Shown: positions 33,708 to 44,619, counted from the first letter of the stretch. The stretch is 64,000 bases of DNA from Arthrobacter sp. OAP107 (GCF_040546765.1 NZ_JBEPOK010000001.1:4402001-4466000); one strand, 5' to 3'. Program-made: numbers and translations. The notes: a model not told the origin generated them from the letters alone.

Positions 33708-34574
33708 ATGACTTCTGTTGCTTCTGAGAACCTTTCCGGGGCGAACACCACCGCCGCTCCCGCCGTCGTCCTGACCATCGCAGGTTCGGAGGCGACCGGC
33801 GGCGCCGGAGCCCAGGCCGACCTGAAGACGTTCCAGCAGCTCGGCGTTTTCGGCATCGCCACCCTGACCTGCATCGTCTCGTTCGATCCGAACAATGAGT
33901 GGAACCACCGTTTCGTTCCCGTGGACCAGGAAGTCATCGCGCACCAGCTGGAGGCGACGACGGCGGCCTACGGTGCCGCTTCCGGTTCACCGTCCGTGCT
34001 GGACACCGTGAAGATCGGCATGCTGGGCAGCCCGGCCACCATCTCGACCGTTGCCTCGGCGCTGTCCTCCGGGGCGTTCGGCAATGTGGTGCTGGACCCG
34101 GTGCTGATCTGCAAGGGCCAGGAGCCGGGCCACGCGCTGGATACGGACCAGGCGCTGAAGGCACAGATCCTCCCGCTGGCCACGTTCGTCACACCCAACC
34201 ACTTCGAGGCTGAGTCCCTTTCCGGCCTGGAGATCACCGACGTCGAATCCCTCAAGGCCGCGGCGGTTCGCATCCACGAGCTGAGCGGAGCCGCGGTTCT
34301 GGCCAAGGGCGGCGTTCGCCTGTCCGGGCCCGACGCCGTCGATGTCTTCTACGACGGCGAAACCCTCGAGGTCCTGACGGCCCCGAAGGTGGGCGAGGTG
34401 GCCGTCTCCGGCGCAGGCTGCTCGCTCGCCGCGGCGGTGACGGCCGAATTGGCAAAGGGAGCTACGCCATTGGAGGCAGCGCGGACCGCGAAGGACTTCG
34501 TGACGGCCGGCATCCGCAACCGTATGGCCTCCGGCGCCCCGTTCGACGCCCTCTGGCAGGGCGGCCCGCGCTAA
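33708..34574 (+). CDS. pdxK: Pyridoxine/pyridoxal kinase, ThiD-like PdxK type
   Basis: 288 aa ribokinase-fold enzyme. The opening VLTIAGSEATGGAGAQADLK is shared with ThiD. SFDPNNEWNH, the Cys in DPVLICKG and the Cys in SGAGCS match the Bacillus/Staphylococcus PdxK group, in which two cysteines support the phosphotransfer to vitamin B6. A thiamine-pathway role (HMP kinase) is the alternative, but the second Cys argues against it. The ATG at 33708 follows an AGGATGGA stretch. Confidence 0.85.
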   Translation: MTSVASENLSGANTTAAPAVVLTIAGSEATGGAGAQADLKTFQQLGVFGIATLTCIVSFDPNNEWNHRFVPVDQEVIAHQLEATTAAYGAASGSPSVLDTVKIGMLGSPATISTVASALSSGAFGNVVLDPVLICKGQEPGHALDTDQALKAQILPLATFVTPNHFEAESLSGLEITDVESLKAAAVRIHELSGAAVLAKGGVRLSGPDAVDVFYDGETLEVLTAPKVGEVAVSGAGCSLAAAVTAELAKGATPLEAARTAKDFVTAGIRNRMASGAPFDALWQGGPR

Positions 34575-34610
34575 GCTTTGCATTGGCCTGGCCCGTCACG
34601 GTTTCGAACG

Positions 34611-34673
34611 GACGGCGGCGTTGCTCGCCGCCGAGCGCCGGGGCAGTAACCGCCTTCTGTACCGCTCGCCGTC
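34611..34673. repeat. Possible degenerate family 3 repeat
   Basis: GACGGCGGCG at the left and CGCTCGCCGTC at the right are imperfect inverted ends; total length about 63 bp as in the other family 3 copies. A further ACGACGGCGGG follows at 34682. It lies between pdxK and the convergent poxB. Confidence 0.35.
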
Positions 34674-34696
34674 GAATGCGTACGACGGCGGGAAAG

Positions 34697-36445
34697 CTAC
34701 CGCCGCGGAATGTTCCGGAGGTTGCTGCGTGCCATGCTGACAGCCTCGCCGGCGCCACGGTTGAGGACCACCTTCGACATGGCGGTCGCGAACCCGAGGA
34801 CCTGCGAACCGGTGATCTTTGGCGGAATCGACAGGGCTTTCGGATCCGTGATCAGCTCCACCAGCGACGGCCCGGGATTAGCGAAGGCCTCACGGTACGC
34901 ATCCTCGATCCGGGAGGGATCCGTGACCCGGACGGCATGGAAGCCGAGGGCGCGGGCCACGGCGGCGTAGTCTGCGTCGGGCACGTCCACACCGAAGTCC
35001 GGCAGGCCGTCCACCAGCATCTCCAGCTTGACCATGCCCAGGGTGGAGTTGTTGAAGACCACCACGTTGACTGGCAGCCGGTGCGCGGCAACGGTGATGA
35101 GCTCGCCGAGCAACATGGAGAGTCCGCCGTCACCCGAAACGGAAATGACCTGGCGTCCGGGGTATGCCAGCTGCGCGCCGACGGCGTGCGGCAACGCGTT
35201 GGCCATGGAGCCGTGAAGGTACGAGCCGATCAGCCTGCGGGTGCCCAGCGGGTTGATGTAACGGGCGGTCCACACGTTGCACATGCCGGTATCCGCGGTG
35301 AAAACGGCGTCTTCGGCCGCCACCTGGTCCAGCAGGGACGCTGCGTATTCCGGGTGGATCGGCTGCTTCTTTTCCACCTTGCGCGTGTAGGCACCCACGG
35401 CCTTGTTCATCAGCTTGTCGTGCTTCTTGAGCATCTGGTTGAGGAAGCGGCGGCTCTTCTTCGGAGCCAGCAGCGGCATCAGCGCCGCGAGCGTGGGCAG
35501 CACGTCGCCGTGGACGGCGATGTCGACGTCGGTGCGGCGGCCCAGCCGGTGGGCGGCACAGTCCACCTGCGCGGTGCGGGTGCCGGGCAGGAACTGGTCG
35601 TACGGAAAGTCGGTACCCAGAAGGATCAGCAGGTCCGCGTCCTCGATCCCCTCCGCCGCGGCACCGTAGCCCAGCAGCCCGGTCATGCCGATGTCGAAAG
35701 GGTTGTCGTACTGCAGGAAGTCCTTGCCGCGCAGGGTATGGCCGATCGGCGCACCGATCAGTTCCGCGAGCGCAACGACCTCGTCATGGGCTCCCTGCGT
35801 GCCGGCCCCGGCGAAGATGGCAACCTTGTCCGCCGAGTTGATGGCATCGGCCAGCTCCTGGATACTCTCCGGGGCCGGCGTGAGCGTGGCGGGCCGGAAC
35901 TTCGCGGGCAGCGGCGTTTCGGCGGTGGCCTCCAGCCCGGCGATGTCGCCGGGCAGTGTGACGACGGCGACGCCCCCTAAGGCCACGGCGTGCTGGATGG
36001 CACTGTGCATCACCCGCGGCGCCTGTTCCGCCGTGCTGATGAGCTCCGAGTAAACGGAGCATTCGTTGAAAATCCGGTCAGGGTGAGTTTCCTGGAAGAA
36101 GCCGCTGCCGATCTGCTTGCTCGGAATGTGCGAGGCAACGGCCAGAACGGGCGCGCCGGAGCGGTTGGCGTCGTACAGGCCGTTGATCAGGTGCAGGTTG
36201 CCGGGGCCGCACGAGCCGGCACACACGGCAAGCTTCCCGGTGAGCTGGGCCTCGGCCGCGGCGGCGAAGGCTGCGGCTTCCTCGTGCCGGACATGGATCC
36301 AGTCGATGCCGCCCTGCTGCGAGCCGCCCGTCTGGCGGACGGCGTCGACAATCGGGTTGAGGCTGTCTCCGACGATTCCGTAGATCCGCTGGACGCCGGC
36401 AGCCTGGAGTTGTTCGATGAGCTGGGTGGCAAGTTCCTTGGCCAT
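34697..36445 (-). CDS. poxB: Pyruvate dehydrogenase (quinone) / pyruvate oxidase
   Basis: 582 aa ThDP- and FAD-dependent enzyme converting pyruvate to acetate and CO2 with electron transfer to quinone. The N-terminal catalytic Glu is in HVRHEEAAAFAAAAEA; IPSKQIGSGFFQETHP is a PoxB-specific stretch; ThDP-magnesium motif is GDGGLSMLLGEL ending VVVFNN. The start at 36445 has a GGGAG site. The C-terminal amphipathic tail is consistent with membrane association. Together with the glyoxylate genes downstream it fits an acetate-centred metabolism. Confidence 0.94.
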   Translation of the reverse strand: MAKELATQLIEQLQAAGVQRIYGIVGDSLNPIVDAVRQTGGSQQGGIDWIHVRHEEAAAFAAAAEAQLTGKLAVCAGSCGPGNLHLINGLYDANRSGAPVLAVASHIPSKQIGSGFFQETHPDRIFNECSVYSELISTAEQAPRVMHSAIQHAVALGGVAVVTLPGDIAGLEATAETPLPAKFRPATLTPAPESIQELADAINSADKVAIFAGAGTQGAHDEVVALAELIGAPIGHTLRGKDFLQYDNPFDIGMTGLLGYGAAAEGIEDADLLILLGTDFPYDQFLPGTRTAQVDCAAHRLGRRTDVDIAVHGDVLPTLAALMPLLAPKKSRRFLNQMLKKHDKLMNKAVGAYTRKVEKKQPIHPEYAASLLDQVAAEDAVFTADTGMCNVWTARYINPLGTRRLIGSYLHGSMANALPHAVGAQLAYPGRQVISVSGDGGLSMLLGELITVAAHRLPVNVVVFNNSTLGMVKLEMLVDGLPDFGVDVPDADYAAVARALGFHAVRVTDPSRIEDAYREAFANPGPSLVELITDPKALSIPPKITGSQVLGFATAMSKVVLNRGAGEAVSMARSNLRNIPRR

Positions 36446-36859
36446 GGGTGCACGCTCCCGCAATCAGATTGGTGGCTGACAAGGGCCAATATAGTCCGCC
36501 GACCTTGGCGCGGGGTTCAGCTCATGAACGGGAACGACGACGGCGGCCGCCGTGCCGGGGACCGCAAGGTCAGCGCTAGCCAGCCAGCCGCCGTCTTACT
36601 TTCACTTCCCGGAACCGGGATAAGACGTTCAGAGAACTGTACGGGTAAGGGCTTTTGGCTGCCGCTTTGCGCCAAGTACAGCAGTTTCTTGGGCTGTTGG
36701 GGCAGAGGGATCCGCGGATTTCCGGGCTTCTAACTGGGGATGTCCGCTATAAACGTGTCATGCGTGACGCGCAGATCCCTGCAACGCTGCAGCAGTTCAT
36801 TGCCGCCCGAAACGACCCGCGCCCAGCCAAATGTCCGGGGTACTGCCTACGCTCGAGCT
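36446..36859. other. 414-bp intergenic region with family 3 repeat
   Basis: No gene recognised. Holds the 61-bp repeat copy B (36537-36597), then lower-GC DNA leading into the membrane-protein gene pair. Promoters for poxB (-) and the pair (+) must lie here but none is clear. Confidence 0.4.
36537..36597. repeat. 61-bp palindromic repeat, family 3 copy B
   Basis: Ends ACGACGGCGGC and GCCGCCGTCTT (one mismatch in 11). Shares GGGACC, AAGGTCA and overall length with copy A at 28426-28488. Confidence 0.7.
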
Positions 36860-37453
36860 ATGAACACATCCGCGACATTGACTTCAATAAATGACCTGCA
36901 CGACGCGGGACGACGCGAGCGCAAAAGCATTGCATTCGAAGTTGGAATAGTATTCGTCGGCGGCCTGACACTGTTCGCGATGCTCGTCTTGTTGCTCGTC
37001 GGCCTTAAGTGGATTATTACCGCACAAGGGTTCCCCGCCCTCACGTCAATTTTCCTTGATGCTTTGTCATTCCTCGCCCTGGACCCTTCCGGCATGGCGC
37101 AGTTTCTGGCCGTCGCAAGTGTCGTTCTTGCAATAAATCGCTTTGTCCGCCACTCGCCAGACGAACTGGGAATGGAAGCCGCCGCCAAGCTCTCGACGCG
37201 CTTGGATTTTTTGAGTTTTATTCAGTTTGTCCTGACGCTCGTTGCGGCAACAGCGCCATACCGTGCCATCACTTGGACGCTTCTCCATGTAGGCGCTCCT
37301 GGCTGGAGCCAGCAGGCAGCTGCGAGCGCGGGAGCCAGCGTCATACTGTGGCTCCTCCTGCTCTTCACTGGACCCATGGGGACGGTTTTTGGACTTCAAA
37401 GCATTGAAAGGTCATTCATCGAGCGGGGCGATTCATCGAGCGGGGCGTCTTGA
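36860..37453 (+). CDS. Hypothetical membrane protein, lower-GC region
   Basis: 197 aa with about three to four membrane helices (VGIVFVGGLTLFAMLVLLLV, then FLAVASVVLAI and VILWLLLLFTGPMG). No family recognised. More A/T at third codon positions than its neighbours and no strong ribosome site, both hinting at acquisition. Its last codons run through a 17-bp tandem duplication (37414-37430 and 37431-37447), giving the tail IERGDSSSGAS; a single copy would change the reading frame. It overlaps the next frame by 65 bp. Confidence 0.55.
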   Translation: MNTSATLTSINDLHDAGRRERKSIAFEVGIVFVGGLTLFAMLVLLLVGLKWIITAQGFPALTSIFLDALSFLALDPSGMAQFLAVASVVLAINRFVRHSPDELGMEAAAKLSTRLDFLSFIQFVLTLVAATAPYRAITWTLLHVGAPGWSQQAAASAGASVILWLLLLFTGPMGTVFGLQSIERSFIERGDSSSGAS

Positions 37454-38234
37454 ACAGGCCTGGGGGCAACGCTGGGGTTACGCGCTCCGGTCGCCGGCCA
37501 CAAGCCGCTTACTCCCACTGCGCGCCGCAGCGAATTGGTTCTCAGTCATCACACTCGCCGCACTCTTTGCCATTGAGTTCTGGGGTTACGCGCTCCGGTC
37601 GCCGGCCACAAGCCGCTTACTCCCACTGCGCGCCGCAGCGAATTGGTTCTCAGTCATCACACTCGCCGCACTCTTTGCCATTTTTCTGACGCTGATAGGG
37701 AATCCAGGTTATGAGTTCTGGGCCGATTCCCAGTACATAGGCTTCGCAATTGTATTTGGGCTCTACCTCTCCGTTCTAGGGTTAGTTGGGCTGGTTATTG
37801 GCACCGGATTTGCCCTATTTTCCTTGAAAGCACAGCACCAAGGCCGCCCGGTGGCATCGAATGCTTATAAATGGCTAGCGATAGCAGTTCCCTATTTGTT
37901 TGCGGCTGGCACTGCTACCGTGCTGGGGACTCCCTACCTTCCCGCATTGGGCGCGGTGCTGCTGGTAACCGGCGTTCAGCACGCTTGCGTGCTCGGCGTT
38001 CTAAACAGGCAACCACTGCCCCAACAAAAGTGGAGTCCGGTGCGCCGACTCACACTGAGTCTCAGGCAGGCAGTGCACCATGAGGCCCATACACGCTGGG
38101 GCGTCCTTCAAATCACAGTGGTCCTCCGCTCTCCAAAAGCTGCACCGGCGAGACGCCAAGAAAGCAATCAAGGAGGCCAGGGTGTGGCGGACGAAGAACG
38201 GCCTTCGGTTGCCCTTCCTGGACTGATCGGGTGA
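37389..38234 (+). CDS. Hypothetical membrane protein with duplicated 36-residue segment
   Basis: 281 codons from a weak TTG; no better start or ribosome site exists, so the 5' end may be damaged. Residues about 29-64 and 65-100 are repeats of WGYALRSPATSRLLPLRAAA plus a hydrophobic stretch, caused by a 108-bp tandem DNA duplication. Further helices follow (IGFAIVFGLYLSVLGLVGLV, YLFAAGTATVLG). The last 70 residues look unrelated to a membrane protein. No family recognised. Could be a decaying gene rather than a working one. Confidence 0.4.
   Translation: MDFKALKGHSSSGAIHRAGRLEQAWGQRWGYALRSPATSRLLPLRAAANWFSVITLAALFAIEFWGYALRSPATSRLLPLRAAANWFSVITLAALFAIFLTLIGNPGYEFWADSQYIGFAIVFGLYLSVLGLVGLVIGTGFALFSLKAQHQGRPVASNAYKWLAIAVPYLFAAGTATVLGTPYLPALGAVLLVTGVQHACVLGVLNRQPLPQQKWSPVRRLTLSLRQAVHHEAHTRWGVLQITVVLRSPKAAPARRQESNQGGQGVADEERPSVALPGLIG
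37414..37447. repeat. 17-bp perfect tandem duplication
   Basis: ATTCATCGAGCGGGGCG occurs twice head to tail (37414-37430, 37431-37447). 17 is not a multiple of three, so gain or loss of one unit shifts the reading frame at the end of the first membrane gene. Confidence 0.9.
37473..37682. repeat. 108-bp tandem duplication inside a gene
   Basis: Copies start at 37473 and 37581; about 102 bases are identical, up to GCCATT at 37574 and 37682. The period of 108 keeps frame (36 codons). Near identity implies a recent event. The junction GAGTTCTGGG recurs at about 37712, a possible microhomology. Confidence 0.92.
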
Positions 38235-38278
38235 GAGAGCATTTAGGGAATCACTGCAGGAACTGAGAGGGCGTCGGC

Positions 38279-39793
38279 CTAGCTTCCCGAGTGGGCCTGC
38301 AGGAACGTGTACACCTCTGTCTCGTCCACACCGGGGAAGGCACCAGGGGGCATGGCCGCGAGCAGGTGGGAGTGCGCCCGGGCAGAAGGCCAGGCGTTCC
38401 CCGCCCACTCCGATGTCAGCGCCGCCGGCGGGCGTTTGCAGCAGTTCGGGTCGGGGCAGTTGGACGTTGCCCGGGCCGTCGTTTCCCGGCCGCGGAACCA
38501 CTTCACGTGCTGGTACGGGACCCCTATGCTCAGCGAGAACTGCCCGCTGGCCGACCGGTCCGTGCGCGCGGTGCACCAGTACGTGCCCGACGGCGTGTCA
38601 GTGTACTGGCTGTAGGCGCTGAACTTGTCCGGCACGTCGAACACGGCTCGGGAGGTCCAAGCTTTGCAGGACGGCTGCCCCTCGATGGCACCGGTGTGGT
38701 CTTGAGGGAAGTTCACGCCGTCGTTCTCGTAAGCCTTGTAGATGATCCCGCTCTGGTGGGTCTTCTGGAAATGGGTGGTGATGCCCAGATGCTTGGTGGC
38801 CAGGTTGGTGAATCGGTGGGCCGCGGTCTCGTAGGACACGGCGAACGCGTCCCGGATGTCCTCCACCGCGATTTCCTTCGCCGCCTTGGCTTTTTGCAAA
38901 AATTCCACGGTGGCCTGCTCCGGCAGCAGGAGCGCCGCCGCGAAATAGTTCGTAGCCACCCGCTGGGCCAGGAAATCACCGTAGCTCCGAGGCGTTTCAT
39001 GTCCCAGGACGTAGTGGCCCAGGGCCTGCAGCAGCACGGAGCGGGGGTCGTGGTCCTGCCGCTCACTCTGCGTCAGATAAATTTTGCGGTTCTTCAAATC
39101 GGTCACCGAGCGGGTGGAATGCGGCAAATCGCCCACGTGGTGGAGGGTGAATCCGAGGTGCTCCGCGATGTCCGCGATGACGTGCTGACTCAAGGGCCCG
39201 GTGGTGTAACCCACCTGCTTGAGCACCTTCTGTGCCTCGGATTCGTACTCCGGAAAGTAGTTCCCTCGTTCACGCATCATTGCCCGCAGTTCACCGTTCG
39301 CGCGGCGGGCTTCCTCGGGCGTCGCCACCTGCTCGTTCATCTTCCGTTCGAGCTCCTGAAGCAGCCCCACCTGAGCCTCCAAAACATCCATCGGCAACCG
39401 CGAGCTGATGCGGATTTTGGGCAGGTTCAGTGATTCGTAGAGCGGTCCTCGCTGGTAGCGTTCGAGCTCGATTTCCAGGCCTGCCCGGCGGCTGGGCGGC
39501 TCGGCTCCCAGCAGCTGGTCAAGGCCGACGCCGAGCGCACCGGCCAGGTGCTGCAGCAGCCCCAGTTTTGGTTCCCGCTTGCCGTTCTCGATGAGGCTCA
39601 GCTGGCTCGGTGCGGTCCCGACGGCGGCACTCAGGTCATCGAGCGTCAGGCCGGCCTGCTTGCGCAGATGGCGGACGCGGCGGCCCAGCGCAATGACGTC
39701 CAGTTCCGCTGTCGGCGGGGACGACGGCGGCGGCGAAACTTCCCTGTTCCAGCTTGAAGGCGACATTTCTGAAGAATACGCGAAGAAACGCAT
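38279..39793 (-). CDS. ramB: RamB-type acetate-metabolism regulator (XRE + ImmA/IrrE-like + DUF2083)
   Basis: 504 aa. XRE helix-turn-helix at about residues 33-92 (LGRRVRHLRKQAGLTLDDLS, PSQLSLIENGKREP). A middle domain related to IrrE peptidases, with QALGHYVLGHE in place of a full zinc-protease motif. A C-terminal DUF2083-like part with a Cys cluster (CPDPNCCKRPP). RamB controls aceA and aceB in corynebacteria, and here it is divergent from aceA. The ATG at 39793 has GGAAAG upstream; 39766 is an alternative. Confidence 0.9.
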   Translation of the reverse strand: MRFFAYSSEMSPSSWNREVSPPPSSPPTAELDVIALGRRVRHLRKQAGLTLDDLSAAVGTAPSQLSLIENGKREPKLGLLQHLAGALGVGLDQLLGAEPPSRRAGLEIELERYQRGPLYESLNLPKIRISSRLPMDVLEAQVGLLQELERKMNEQVATPEEARRANGELRAMMRERGNYFPEYESEAQKVLKQVGYTTGPLSQHVIADIAEHLGFTLHHVGDLPHSTRSVTDLKNRKIYLTQSERQDHDPRSVLLQALGHYVLGHETPRSYGDFLAQRVATNYFAAALLLPEQATVEFLQKAKAAKEIAVEDIRDAFAVSYETAAHRFTNLATKHLGITTHFQKTHQSGIIYKAYENDGVNFPQDHTGAIEGQPSCKAWTSRAVFDVPDKFSAYSQYTDTPSGTYWCTARTDRSASGQFSLSIGVPYQHVKWFRGRETTARATSNCPDPNCCKRPPAALTSEWAGNAWPSARAHSHLLAAMPPGAFPGVDETEVYTFLQAHSGS

Positions 39794-39954
39794 TTCTTTC
39801 CAGCCTTTTCCTCTAGTAAGCGCTGTGGAAGTGCAGAAAAGTAGGTGTCACGAAGGAAACCCCTCCGGAAACTGGCCGGACCTGCAAAGGCGCAGGGACG
39901 GTCAGCCCGGAAAAAACTTCCCGGAATGGCCCGGGAGCTAACAAGGAGACAAGT

Positions 39955-41271
39955 ATGACTGCAGCATTTGAGCCCACCCAGCAGACGCCCGAACAGCAGG
40001 CCGCCGCACTGGAGCTCGAGTGGGCCGCCAACCCGCGCTGGGAAGGCGTCACTCGGGACTACTCCGCCGCCGACGTCGTCCGTCTCCGCGGCCGGGTCTC
40101 CGAAGAACACACCCTGGCCAAGCGCGGCTCCGAGAAGCTGTGGAAGCAGCTCACCGAGGAGCACAAGGAAGGCAAGTACACCAACGCTTTGGGCGCCCTG
40201 ACCGGCAACCAGGCCGTGCAGCAGGTCAAAGCCGGCCTGCGGGCCATCTACCTCTCCGGCTGGCAGGTCGCCGCCGACGCCAACAACTCCGGCCACACCT
40301 ACCCGGACCAGTCCCTGTACCCGGCCAACTCGGTCCCCACCGTGGTCCGCCGGATCAACAACGCACTGCTCCGCGCCGACCAGATCGAGTTCTCCGAAGG
40401 CATCCAGACCGTCGAGGACTGGCTGGTCCCGATCGTCGCCGACGCCGAAGCCGGCTTCGGCGGCCCGCTGAACGCCTACGAGCTGATGAAGTCCATGATC
40501 GCCGCCGGCGCCTCCGGGGTGCACTGGGAGGACCAGCTCGCCTCGGAGAAGAAGTGCGGCCACCTCGGCGGCAAGGTTCTCATTCCCACCCAGCAGCACG
40601 TGAGGACCCTGAACGCGGCCCGCCTGGCCGCCGACGTCGCCGGCACCCCGTCCGTGGTCATCGCCCGCACCGACGCCGAGGCAGCAACCCTGATCACCTC
40701 CGACGTCGACGAACGCGACCAGGAATTCATCACCGGCGAACGTACTCCGGAGGGCTTCTACAAGGTCCGCAACGGCATCGAACCCTGCATCGCCCGCGCC
40801 AAGGCCTACGCCCCGTACTCGGACCTGATCTGGATGGAAACCGGCACCCCGGACCTGGAGCTGGCCCGCAAGTTCGCCGAGGCCGTCAAGGCCGAGTTCC
40901 CGGACCAGATGCTCTCCTACAACTGCTCGCCCTCGTTCAACTGGCGCAAGCACCTGGACGACGCCACCATCGCCAAGTTCCAGCGCGAACTCGGCGCCAT
41001 GGGCTTCACCTTCCAGTTCATCACCCTGGCCGGATTCCACGCCCTGAACTACTCGATGTTCGACCTCGCCCACGGCTACGCCCGCGAAGGCATGAGCGCC
41101 TACGTCGAACTCCAGGAAAAGGAATTCGCCTCCGAGTCCCGCGGCTACACCGCAACCAAGCACCAGCGCGAAGTCGGCACCGGCTACTTCGACGACATCG
41201 CAACCGCGCTCAACCCGAACGCATCCACCCTGGCTCTCGTGGGATCCACAGAAGAAGGCCAGTTCCACTAG
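39955..41271 (+). CDS. aceA: Isocitrate lyase
   Basis: 438 aa cytosolic enzyme splitting isocitrate to glyoxylate and succinate, the first step of the glyoxylate shunt. The catalytic Cys is in KKCGHLGGKVLIPT, with metal and substrate residues in WEDQLAS and ARTDAEAATLI. AAGGAGA stands six bases before the ATG. Divergent from ramB and followed by aceB after a 257-bp gap, so both shunt enzymes are encoded together. Confidence 0.97.
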   Translation: MTAAFEPTQQTPEQQAAALELEWAANPRWEGVTRDYSAADVVRLRGRVSEEHTLAKRGSEKLWKQLTEEHKEGKYTNALGALTGNQAVQQVKAGLRAIYLSGWQVAADANNSGHTYPDQSLYPANSVPTVVRRINNALLRADQIEFSEGIQTVEDWLVPIVADAEAGFGGPLNAYELMKSMIAAGASGVHWEDQLASEKKCGHLGGKVLIPTQQHVRTLNAARLAADVAGTPSVVIARTDAEAATLITSDVDERDQEFITGERTPEGFYKVRNGIEPCIARAKAYAPYSDLIWMETGTPDLELARKFAEAVKAEFPDQMLSYNCSPSFNWRKHLDDATIAKFQRELGAMGFTFQFITLAGFHALNYSMFDLAHGYAREGMSAYVELQEKEFASESRGYTATKHQREVGTGYFDDIATALNPNASTLALVGSTEEGQFH

Positions 41272-41528
41272 TCCCCATCCAGCCCCAAGGTGAGCCGTCA
41301 ACATCGCTCACCGGAAGGCACGACGGCGGCCGGCACCAGGTGCCCATGCCTCGGGCCGGGAAAGGCGATCCGGAAGCGTGCGTAAAAGGGGTCCTGTGCC
41401 CCGGCTTGGCCGAGCTCTGCGAGGCCCTTGCCGGGTATGGGGAACAGCACGCGGAGGATTGCCTTTTTCGGCCCTCCCGGCACCAGCCGCCCCCGCGTCA
41501 CTTTGCTTCTTCTGAGGAGAGATTTGAA

Positions 41529-43199
<1,671 letters not shown>

Positions 43200-43308
43200 G
43201 CATCGCACTCTGAACCGGCACAGATTTCCGTCCGCCGGGCCGCCGCGCCCTTCGCAACAGGCACCCCCGAAGGCCGGGGAGGTGGCCCGGCAGCGGAACC
43301 ACCCTGCA

Positions 43309-43371
43309 GCGCGAACTGGCAGCTAATGACCCGAAAACCCAGGTTTGAGGGCATCAGCTGCCAGTTCGCGC
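43309..43371. repeat. 63-bp palindromic intergenic repeat, family 1 copy b
   Basis: Same perfect 14-bp ends GCGCGAACTGGCAG and complement as the copy at 11459-11521, same length, and again between convergent genes (aceB and the CynX-like gene). A half element of family 3 (ACGACGGCGGG) follows at 43408. Confidence 0.85.
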
Positions 43372-43425
43372 TGCTGGGGTTTGGGGCTGGTGGGGTATAG
43401 GGAACGTACGACGGCGGGACGGCGC

Positions 43426-44619
43426 CTAACGCTGGCGGGGCACCTTGCGCACGGACAGCGTTGTTGAAACGAAGAAGGCCAGCACGGAGCCGAGAATTAC
43501 CAGCAGCGGCATGGACCAGGTGCCCGAGGCGCTGTGGACGTAACCCACCACGGTGGGCGCCAGGGCGGCGACGCCGTAGCCCACGCCCTGGACGATTGCG
43601 GACATCCGGCCCGCCGAGGCCTGGTCGCGGGCGAGCTTGATGATGGCGATGAAGATGAGGGTGATGCCCCCGCCCTGGGCCACTCCCCCGAGCGAAGACC
43701 ACAGCCACCACAGCTGGGGAGCGAACAGCAGCCCCAGCGGAACGGTCAGCCACATGGCACTCAAGGTGACCGCGACCGCCGTCGTACTCATAAACCGGGC
43801 TGCCAGCGGCACACCCAAACCGCCCGCAATGGCCATGATCTGGAACAGCGAAGAGGCTGCCCCCGCGGCGGCCGGAGTCATACCCAGCACATCGGACAGC
43901 AGGCTGGGCAGCCAGGCGGTCACGCCGTAATAGGAGATGGCCTGGCCGGCAAAGCCGACAGTCAAACCCACAGTGATCCAGCGCGACGCCGGGCGGCCAG
44001 CCGCCGGCGGGCCGCCCCTACCGTCGTCGGCCACGGGGAGGAAGGCCCGGCGTCCAGACGCGAAAATCCAGAAGCCGACAGCCGCAATGGCGAACGCCGC
44101 AGACCCCGCAATGGCAGCACGCCAGCCGGCCAGTTCGGCCAGTGGGGCGGTGGCAACGGAGGTAGCAAACGAGCCGACGTTCAGGGCGGCCGTGTAGATG
44201 CCCATGGCGGTCCCCTGGCGCCGCGGCGAGAAGTCCCGCCGGATGATCAGTGGCACCGCGATGTTGCCCACGGTGATGGCGAGGCCCAGGATGACCGTAC
44301 CCGCCATCACCATGGCGCCGCCGCCGGCCGAGCGGACAGCCACGCCGGCGAGGACGCCCGCGAGCGTCAGGGTTATGGCAAGTTCCGCGCCGAACCGGCG
44401 CCCGGCGAGCGAGGCAAGGGGTGCCGCGAGTGAGAAGCACAGCACCGGAATCCCGGTCAGCAGGCCAAGCTCAACGGGCGAGAATCCCAGCTCCTGCTGC
44501 ATCGGCCCCAGCACCGGCGCCACCGCCACGAAGGGGCCGCGCATGTTGAGGGCGATGAGGCCAATGCACGCGAGCAGGATCCAGCTGCGGGGAACCTTCG
44601 TTCCAATGCTGTCCCTCAT
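43426..44619 (-). CDS. MFS transporter, CynX/NimT family
   Basis: 397 aa with twelve membrane helices. The N-terminal GLIALNMRGPFVAVAPVLGP and PRRQGTAMGIYTAALNVGS resemble the cyanate/nitroimidazole CynX family, whose members export or import small anions and drugs. Substrate cannot be read. No cyanase gene is adjacent. It starts at 44619 without a strong ribosome site. Unlinked in direction from the ThuA operon beyond it (gap 126 bp). Confidence 0.82.
   Translation of the reverse strand: MRDSIGTKVPRSWILLACIGLIALNMRGPFVAVAPVLGPMQQELGFSPVELGLLTGIPVLCFSLAAPLASLAGRRFGAELAITLTLAGVLAGVAVRSAGGGAMVMAGTVILGLAITVGNIAVPLIIRRDFSPRRQGTAMGIYTAALNVGSFATSVATAPLAELAGWRAAIAGSAAFAIAAVGFWIFASGRRAFLPVADDGRGGPPAAGRPASRWITVGLTVGFAGQAISYYGVTAWLPSLLSDVLGMTPAAAGAASSLFQIMAIAGGLGVPLAARFMSTTAVAVTLSAMWLTVPLGLLFAPQLWWLWSSLGGVAQGGGITLIFIAIIKLARDQASAGRMSAIVQGVGYGVAALAPTVVGYVHSASGTWSMPLLVILGSVLAFFVSTTLSVRKVPRQR

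Noticed and set aside
36446..38278. Insertion sequence
   Set aside because: No transposase motif or terminal inverted repeats around the low-GC membrane genes.
40020..41528. Very long frame running through aceA into aceB
   Set aside because: It is the +1 shadow of aceA, open only because stops are rare in high-GC DNA; aceB has its own ribosome site and ATG at 41529.
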